In this document: piece by piece, positions 58,696 through 64,000 of the stretch
Layout: the number at the start of each line of letters is the position of its first letter
Numbering within the stretch: position 1 is the first letter of the stretch
DNA from: UBA1479 sp048263775
GTDB taxonomy: Bacteria; Pseudomonadota; Alphaproteobacteria; Rhodospirillales; Casp-alpha2
Length of the DNA: 64,000 nucleotides
Reading direction: 5' to 3'
Assembly (NCBI GenBank): GCA_048263775.1
Contig: JBLXDU010000002.1
Span: forward strand, 62,001-126,000
Position numbers and translations under genes: made by a program
The notes under the pieces: model-generated
The model's database searches: none
Told to the model about the DNA's origin: nothing
What the model saw: the letters and a program-made list of their open reading frames with translations, nothing else

Positions 58696-59718
58696 TCAAT
58701 CCACCGTCCACGTCCGCCCGGCGCGAAGCAACTTGTTGAAGTCCGGTTTTTCGGCCGGAGTATGGCTGCGGACCAGGTCGCTCACTTCCTCGTCATAGCT
58801 TTGTCCCGGCGCGCAATAGAGCACGCCAAGCGCCACCGGCATGGCCGGCGGTTCCATATGGGCAAGCAGGGTGGCAATCATCCGGTTGGTTTCGTCATGG
58901 ACCAGGATGTCGGCTTCGTTCACGCCGTTCTCGCCGATCGTGACGGCTTCCAGAGACAGGGTCTGGGTGTTCAGGCGCAGGCCCTTTTCACCGTCCTTGC
59001 CGAAGATCAGCGGTTTGCCGTGCTCGACATAGATCTGCCGGTCGGAGGCCACGTCGCGGCCCGTGAAGTTCTCGAACACGCCGTCGTTGTAGACCTTGCA
59101 GTTCTGGAAAATTTCGACGAAGGACGTGCCCTTGTGGGCATGGGCGCGGGCCAGAACGCCGGGCAGGTGTTTCTGGTTGCTGTCGATGCCGCGGGCGATG
59201 AAACGCGCGCCCGCACCGATCGCGAACACCGTGGCAGAGGCCGGATTATCCAACGAGCCCCAGGGTGTGGAGGGCGAGCGGGTGCCCTGACGAGAGGTCG
59301 GCGAATACTGCCCCTTGGTCAGGCCGTAGATTTCGTTGTTGAACAACAGGAACTGCAGATCGACGTTACGGCGCAGCAGGTGGAACAGATGGTTGCCGCC
59401 GATCGACAATGCGTCCCCGTCGCCGGACACGACCCAGATATCCAGGTTCGGATTGGCCAGCTTCAGACCCGTGGCGAAGGCCGGGGCGCGGCCGTGGATG
59501 GTGTGAAACCCATAGGTCTTCACGTAATAAGGAAAGCGCGCGGCGCAGCCGATGCCCGATACGAACACGGTGTTTTCGGGCCGCGCACCGATGTCGGCCA
59601 GCGTCTTCTGCACGCCCTTGAGGATGGCGTAGTCGCCGCAGCCGGGGCACCAGCGCACTTCCTGGTCCGTGGCGAAATCCTTGGGGGTCAGTTTTTCAGG
59701 CGGGGTGACGACGTTCAT
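58696..59718 (-). CDS. korB: 2-oxoacid:ferredoxin oxidoreductase beta subunit
   Basis: 340 residues. It carries the thiamine diphosphate site: SGDGDALSIGGNHLFH (GDG...N) and the opening RWCPGCGDYAILKGVQKTL. YGLTKGQYSPTSRQGT is typical of 2-oxoglutarate-type enzymes. It forms a heterodimer with the alpha subunit and, with ferredoxin, converts 2-oxoglutarate to succinyl-CoA, or the reverse. The ATG lies one base after the alpha stop, so the two are translationally coupled. Confidence 0.94.
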   Translation of the reverse strand: MNVVTPPEKLTPKDFATDQEVRWCPGCGDYAILKGVQKTLADIGARPENTVFVSGIGCAARFPYYVKTYGFHTIHGRAPAFATGLKLANPNLDIWVVSGDGDALSIGGNHLFHLLRRNVDLQFLLFNNEIYGLTKGQYSPTSRQGTRSPSTPWGSLDNPASATVFAIGAGARFIARGIDSNQKHLPGVLARAHAHKGTSFVEIFQNCKVYNDGVFENFTGRDVASDRQIYVEHGKPLIFGKDGEKGLRLNTQTLSLEAVTIGENGVNEADILVHDETNRMIATLLAHMEPPAMPVALGVLYCAPGQSYDEEVSDLVRSHTPAEKPDFNKLLRAGRTWTVD

Positions 59719-59719
59719 C

Positions 59720-61609
59720 TCAGTTCTCCAGCCGGGCGCGGATGGCGTCCTCGATTTCGATGATTTTGAAGGGCTGGCCGGACACCTTGTTCAGGCCCTC
59801 GGCCGGTACAAGGTATTCGGCGCGCAGCACGTTGACGAGCTGCCCATGGTTCATTTCCGGCACCAGAACCTGGTCGAACCCCTTCAGCAGGTCGCCCAGG
59901 TTTTCCGGGAACGGCCAGAGGTGGCGGATATGGATATGGCTGGCGTCCAGCCCCTCGGCCCGCAGGTTGGCGACGGCGCGGCTGATCGGCCCATAGGTCG
60001 ATCCCCAGCCGACGACGGCCAGCTTGCCCGACGTGTTGCCGTCCTCGACGCCTTGGTCCGGAATGTCCTTGGCGATGCCGGCAATCTTGGCGAACCGGGT
60101 GTCGGTCATCTTCTGGTGGTTGTCGGGATCGTAGGAGATGTTGCCGGAATCGTAATCGCGCTCGATCCCGCCGATGCGGTGTTCCAGCCCCAGCGTGCCC
60201 GGCACGGCCCAGACCCGGGCCAAGGTGTCGTCATCACGCAGGAAGGGATGGAAGCCGTCCGGGTCGGTGCGGAAATTGACCGGGATTTTGGCGTAATCGT
60301 TGATGTCCGGAATGCTCCAGGGTTCGGCCGCGTTGCCGATGTAGCCGTCTGTCAGGATGAACACCGGGGTCATGTACTTGATGGCGATGCGCACGGCTTC
60401 GATCGCGACGTCGAAGCAATCGGCGGGCGAACGGGCGGCCAGCACGCAAAGCGGGCTGTCGGCGTTGCGGCCCAACACGGCCTGGTACAGGTCCGATTGT
60501 TCCGTCTTGGTCGGCATGCCGGTGGACGGTCCGGCGCGCTGCGAGTTGACGATGATCAGCGGCAGTTCCGTCGAGATGGCAAGGCCGATGGCCTCGGTCT
60601 TGAGCGCGATGCCCGGGCCCGACGACGAGGTCACGCCGAGCGATCCGCCGAACGACGCCCCGATGGCGGCGCAGGCGGCGGCGATTTCGTCTTCCGCCTG
60701 GAAGGTCACGACGTTGTGGTCGATCATCTTGGACAGCGAATGCAGCAATTGCGACGCCGGGGTGATGGGATATGACGCGAACACCATCTTGATGTCGGCC
60801 AAATGCGTGCCCGCCGCCAAACCCCAGGCCAGGGCCTCGGCACCCGTCACCGTGCGGTAGGTGCCGGGGGCGATGTCGGCGGCGTCGACGTGGAAGCCAT
60901 GCACGCCGTCGGGCAGTTCCATGGTTTCGGCGACCGTATGCCCCGCATCCATGGCGGCGACGTTGGCGGCGGCGACGTCCGGGCGTTTGCCGAATTTGGC
61001 GATCAGCCAGTCGGCGGTCGGTTTGCGGTCGCGGCCGTACATCCAATAGACGAAGCCCAGCGTCCACATGTTCTTGCAGCGAAGTGCTTCCTGCTTGGAC
61101 AGGCCCGTGTCCTTGACTGCTTCCATGGTCAGCTTGGAGATGTCCAGCGCGACCAAGTGGTAGCCGTCCAGGCTGCCGTCTTCGAGCGGATTTTCCGTGT
61201 ACCCGGCCTTGCGCAGGTCGCGTTCGCCGAAGCTACCGGTGTCGGCGATGATGACGCCGCCTTGTTTCAAGCCATGCAGTTCGACCTTCAGCGCCGCCGG
61301 GTTCATGGCGATCAGCATGTCGAAGGCGTCGCCCGCGGTCTTGATCACGCGCGATCCGAAATTGATCTGAAACGACGACACGCCAAAGGTCGTGCCGGCA
61401 GGGGCGCGGATTTCCGCGGGGAAATCGGGGAAGGTCGACAGGTCATTGCCGGCGAAAGCGGTGGCCAGGGTGAACTGCCCGCCCGTCAACTGCATGCCGT
61501 CGCCGGAGTCGCCCGCAAATCGGACGACGGCGGATTCGACGGTTTCACGATGGGAGGGGTCGGAGGTTTTTTCGGCAAGCGCGGTGTTGGACATGTTTTG
61601 GCGATCCAT
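59720..61609 (-). CDS. korA: 2-oxoacid:acceptor oxidoreductase alpha subunit, gamma-alpha fused
   Basis: 629 residues. The N-terminal 200 residues are the gamma domain (VRFAGDSGDGMQLTGGQF near residue 28), fused to the alpha (pyrimidine-binding) part from about 225. The alpha part shows GIALKTEAIGLAISTELPL, SQRAGPSTGMPTKTEQSDL and ITPASQLLHSLSKM, which are typical of KorA-type enzymes. Length and fusion agree with the two-subunit oxygen-tolerant 2-oxoglutarate:ferredoxin oxidoreductases. The operon is korA, korB, fpr. Start is ATG 61609; an ATG five codons later is possible. Confidence 0.93.
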   Translation of the reverse strand: MDRQNMSNTALAEKTSDPSHRETVESAVVRFAGDSGDGMQLTGGQFTLATAFAGNDLSTFPDFPAEIRAPAGTTFGVSSFQINFGSRVIKTAGDAFDMLIAMNPAALKVELHGLKQGGVIIADTGSFGERDLRKAGYTENPLEDGSLDGYHLVALDISKLTMEAVKDTGLSKQEALRCKNMWTLGFVYWMYGRDRKPTADWLIAKFGKRPDVAAANVAAMDAGHTVAETMELPDGVHGFHVDAADIAPGTYRTVTGAEALAWGLAAGTHLADIKMVFASYPITPASQLLHSLSKMIDHNVVTFQAEDEIAAACAAIGASFGGSLGVTSSSGPGIALKTEAIGLAISTELPLIIVNSQRAGPSTGMPTKTEQSDLYQAVLGRNADSPLCVLAARSPADCFDVAIEAVRIAIKYMTPVFILTDGYIGNAAEPWSIPDINDYAKIPVNFRTDPDGFHPFLRDDDTLARVWAVPGTLGLEHRIGGIERDYDSGNISYDPDNHQKMTDTRFAKIAGIAKDIPDQGVEDGNTSGKLAVVGWGSTYGPISRAVANLRAEGLDASHIHIRHLWPFPENLGDLLKGFDQVLVPEMNHGQLVNVLRAEYLVPAEGLNKVSGQPFKIIEIEDAIRARLEN

Positions 61610-61865
61610 TGACGTTCAACCGGCGTTTATGAAAACGGCGGTTGCGATGTGGGCTCACGACCGGCGCCCGCCGGCCGTCGATGCCTTGAAGAACCGCCCT
61701 GCGAGGCCGTTACTTCATGATTGCAAATTATCTAGTGCACCCCATGGCGCAGAACAACCACAGTTTAAGTAGTGTTACAGTCCACGATTATCCTGGCCCC
61801 AGGACCCCTGCGGACCATATTTAAGACCGGAACCCATCCTGCATCCACAACCAAGACGGAACATC

Positions 61866-63209
61866 ATGACCGCCACAGGCAATATTATCGACCGGCTTCA
61901 ATCACTTATCGGCAAGGCCGAGGCGCTGGGCGCCGATGCGGCGGACGCGGTTTTTGTCCGCTCGGCGTCGCTGTCGCTGTCGCAGCGGCTGGGTAATCCC
62001 GAAGATTTGATGCGTTCGGAGGACAATGATCTGGGCCTTCGCGTGTTCGTCGGCAAACGCCAGGCGGTGGTTTCGTCCTCGGATATGTCCGATTCGGCCC
62101 TTGATGAATTGGCCGAGCGCGCCGTCGCCATGGCCCGTAACGTGCCCGAGGATGCGTTCTGTGGCCTCGCCGATCCGGACCAGTTGGCGACCGACCTTGC
62201 CGACATCGATGACTTTGATCCGATGGAGCCCTCGGCCGACGACTTGATCGCGCTCGCCGCCCGGACCGAGGACGCGGCCCGTGCCGTGCCCGGCGTGACC
62301 AATTCGGAAGGTGCCAGCGCCAGTTGGGGGTCGAGCGAGATCGCCCTTGTCACCTCTACCGGCTTTGCACAGACGCGTAAGTCGTCTCGCCATAGCATCG
62401 GTGTTTCGGTCCTGGCCGGCACCGGCACGGCGATGGAACGGGATTACGACTACGACACCAAGGTGTACGGAAGCGATCTGGCCGATGCGGAAGCCATCGG
62501 GCGGTCGGCCGGTGAGAAAGCGGTCAAACGACTCAACCCGCAGAAGGTGTCGACCCAGCAGGCGCCGGTGATTTTCGATCCGCGCGTCGCCAATACGATT
62601 CCGGGCCATATGTCGTCCGCCATCAACGGGTCTTCCGTGGCCCGCGGCACGACGTTCCTGAAAGACGCAATGGGCACGCAGATTTTCGCTGACGGCGTGA
62701 CCATCGTCGACGACCCGCACCGCCGCCGGGGCCTGCGTTCCAAACCCTTCGACGGCGAGGGCGTGGCGACGCGGCGCTTGAACGTGGTCGAGGGCGGCCG
62801 CCTGACGACCTGGATTCTCGACTGCCGCTCGGCCCGGCAACTGAAGCTTGTGACCACGGGCCACGCATCGCGCGGCACCTCGTCGCCGCCGTCGCCGGGG
62901 GCATCGAATCTGTACATGGAAGCGGGCAGCGTTTCGCCCCAGGACCTGATCGGGGACATCAAGCAGGGCCTGTATGTGACGGAGCTGATCGGCATGGGCG
63001 TGAACGGCGTGACCGGCGATTATTCCCGGGGCTGTTCCGGGTTCTGGATCGAGAACGGCGAACTGACCTTTCCGGTCAGCGAACTGACCATCGCCGGCAA
63101 TCTGAAGGACATGTTCAAGGCCATCACCCCGGCCGACGATCTGGAATTCAAATACGGCACCAATGCCCCGACCCTGCGCATCGACGGCATGACCGTCGCC
63201 GGCAAGTGA
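61866..63209 (+). CDS. pmbA: TldD/PmbA-family protein, TldE subunit
   Basis: 447 residues (E. coli PmbA/TldE about 450). It lacks the HExxxH zinc site of TldD, as expected of this subunit. Landmarks are GLRVFVGKRQAVVSSSD, APVIFDPRVANTIPGHMSSAING, GVATRRLNVVEGGRLTTW and NGVTGDYSRGCSGFWIENG. It pairs with TldD for peptide turnover. A 256-base region before it holds no recognised regulator site. It is followed by the oxidoreductase gene 13 bases on. Confidence 0.94.
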   Translation: MTATGNIIDRLQSLIGKAEALGADAADAVFVRSASLSLSQRLGNPEDLMRSEDNDLGLRVFVGKRQAVVSSSDMSDSALDELAERAVAMARNVPEDAFCGLADPDQLATDLADIDDFDPMEPSADDLIALAARTEDAARAVPGVTNSEGASASWGSSEIALVTSTGFAQTRKSSRHSIGVSVLAGTGTAMERDYDYDTKVYGSDLADAEAIGRSAGEKAVKRLNPQKVSTQQAPVIFDPRVANTIPGHMSSAINGSSVARGTTFLKDAMGTQIFADGVTIVDDPHRRRGLRSKPFDGEGVATRRLNVVEGGRLTTWILDCRSARQLKLVTTGHASRGTSSPPSPGASNLYMEAGSVSPQDLIGDIKQGLYVTELIGMGVNGVTGDYSRGCSGFWIENGELTFPVSELTIAGNLKDMFKAITPADDLEFKYGTNAPTLRIDGMTVAGK

Positions 63210-63222
63210 CGGGGACAGGATC

Positions 63223-64000
63223 ATGACCACCAACCGCCAGATCATCTTCAAATCCCGGCCCGTGGGCTGGGTAACCTTGGACAATTTCGATGCCCGCGAC
63301 GCAGCGATTCCCGATGTGGGCGACGGCGACGTCCTGGTGCGCGCGATCTACATGTCGCTCGACCCCTACATGCGGGGGCGCATGGACGCGAGCAAATCCT
63401 ATGCCGCCGGCTTCAAGGTGGGCGAGCCCTTGCAGGCCCGCGTGATCGGCCGTGTCGCGGCGTCCAAGAACGCCGATTATCCGGAAGGCACCCTGGTGTT
63501 CGGCACTCTGGACTGGGCCGATGTCACCCTGGTGCCGGGCGGTCAGGGGCTGAAGAAGATCGATCCCGCCGCCGCCGACGTGCCGCTGACCTGGCACCTG
63601 GGCGCGCTGGGTATGCCGGGCATGACCGCCTGGGTCGGGCTCGGCTTCACCGACCCGAAACCGGGCGACACCCTGTTCGTCTCCGCCGCCTCGGGCGCGG
63701 TCGGCCAGATCGTCGGCCAGATCGGCCGCCTGCGCGGTTGCCGCGTGGTCGGCACGGCGGGCACGGACGCCAAGGTGGCCTATCTGACGGACGACCTCGG
63801 CTTCGATGCGGCCTTCAACTACCGGACCGCCGGTGACGATATTCTGGGCGCGCTTCAGGCCGCCGCCCCCGACGGCATCGACATCTATTTCGACAATGTC
63901 GGCGGCAAGGTGCTGGAGGCCGCCCTCGACGCCGCCAACCGGTTCGCCCGCTTCGTCGAATGCGGCATGATTTCGCAGTACAACCTGACCCGCGACGAGA
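63223..64000 (+). CDS. NADP-dependent medium-chain oxidoreductase (CurA/leukotriene reductase-like), 3' end beyond window
   Basis: 259 codons are visible from the ATG at 63223. The start NRQIIFKSRPVGW and MSLDPYMRGRMDASKSY are typical of zinc-independent medium-chain reductases that reduce enones, such as CurA and prostaglandin reductase. The Rossmann site is VSAASGAVGQIVGQIG, and DGIDIYFDNVGGKVLEAAL follows. The gene is partial: about 80 residues should follow. It lies 13 bases after pmbA and may share its transcript. Confidence 0.9.
   Translation, partial: MTTNRQIIFKSRPVGWVTLDNFDARDAAIPDVGDGDVLVRAIYMSLDPYMRGRMDASKSYAAGFKVGEPLQARVIGRVAASKNADYPEGTLVFGTLDWADVTLVPGGQGLKKIDPAAADVPLTWHLGALGMPGMTAWVGLGFTDPKPGDTLFVSAASGAVGQIVGQIGRLRGCRVVGTAGTDAKVAYLTDDLGFDAAFNYRTAGDDILGALQAAAPDGIDIYFDNVGGKVLEAALDAANRFARFVECGMISQYNLTRDE

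Noticed and set aside
61610..61640. GTTC-N7-GTTT near the korA start as a LexA box
   Set aside because: One base off consensus, and korA has no repair role; this is expected by chance.

Overview
The window is high-GC, gene-dense chromosomal DNA of an alphaproteobacterium, probably a Rhodospirillales-type lineage. The support is a SAM-II riboswitch ahead of metZ, a class I lysyl-tRNA synthetase, a plant-type glutamate-cysteine ligase, mmcB, a DUF3422 protein, two copies of the alphaproteobacterial LexA operator pattern GTTC-N7-GTTC, and the general protein similarity of the set. About 61 protein genes and one tRNA-Arg(CCG) are present. No rRNA, CRISPR array, insertion sequence or intact prophage is visible, and no stretch longer than about 280 bases lacks a gene.

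Layout. 1-7.4 kb: a partial peptidoglycan-binding-like protein, an SDR enzyme, a TPR protein, a GST, the periplasmic methionine sulfoxide repair pair msrPQ, a secreted metallo-beta-lactamase-fold enzyme, and an orphan gene with a textbook sigma-54 promoter. 7.5-15.1 kb: polA with a perfect palindrome upstream, a small CHCC zinc-finger protein, an ABC ATPase overlapping a lipoprotein hydrolase, a second secreted MBL-fold protein, and an ompA-like/fecR-like pair. 15.3-19.8 kb: tRNA-Arg, a periplasmic rhodanese, and a copper-uptake operon (DUF2946-like protein, OprC-type copper receptor, dedicated TonB). 19.8-25.7 kb: a TPR-oxygenase fusion, yjbQ family, mmcB under a LexA-type box, ada, a YgjP-type protease and a DapA-family aldolase.

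25.8-37.3 kb is a cobalamin locus. It carries cbiX, cobH, cobL, cobI, a cbiG-cobJ fusion and cobM on the minus strand, cbiD-cobK on the plus strand, and cobB on the minus strand. Together these cover the early-cobalt (anaerobic-type) route from sirohydrochlorin to cobyrinate a,c-diamide, with a SCO copper chaperone and a formate/nitrite channel set among them. 37.5-41.5 kb holds a TPR protein and a GAF/HD-GYP protein with a large insertion. 41.7-50.7 kb holds ubiD, a branched-chain aminotransferase, an autocleavage-type S24 regulator divergent from a two-gene operon of unknown function with a LexA-type box at its predicted transcription start, then ubiA, rsmE, gshA and lysK. 50.7-51.8 kb is a low-GC VapBC45-like toxin-antitoxin pair. 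52-64 kb carries tldD, a DUF3422 gene, a GFA-family gene, SAM-II-metZ, a rhodanese, a korA-korB-fpr redox operon, pmbA and the start of a medium-chain NADP-dependent oxidoreductase.

The best candidate for something undescribed is the 44.3-45.9 kb module: an S24 regulator facing two small unknown genes, the second papain-like, that look DNA-damage inducible. Next are the sigma-54-driven orphan gene at 6.9-7.4 kb and the polA-upstream palindrome shaped like a Gram-positive LexA box. All functional calls rest on reading the sequence and on remembered family features; no database search was run.
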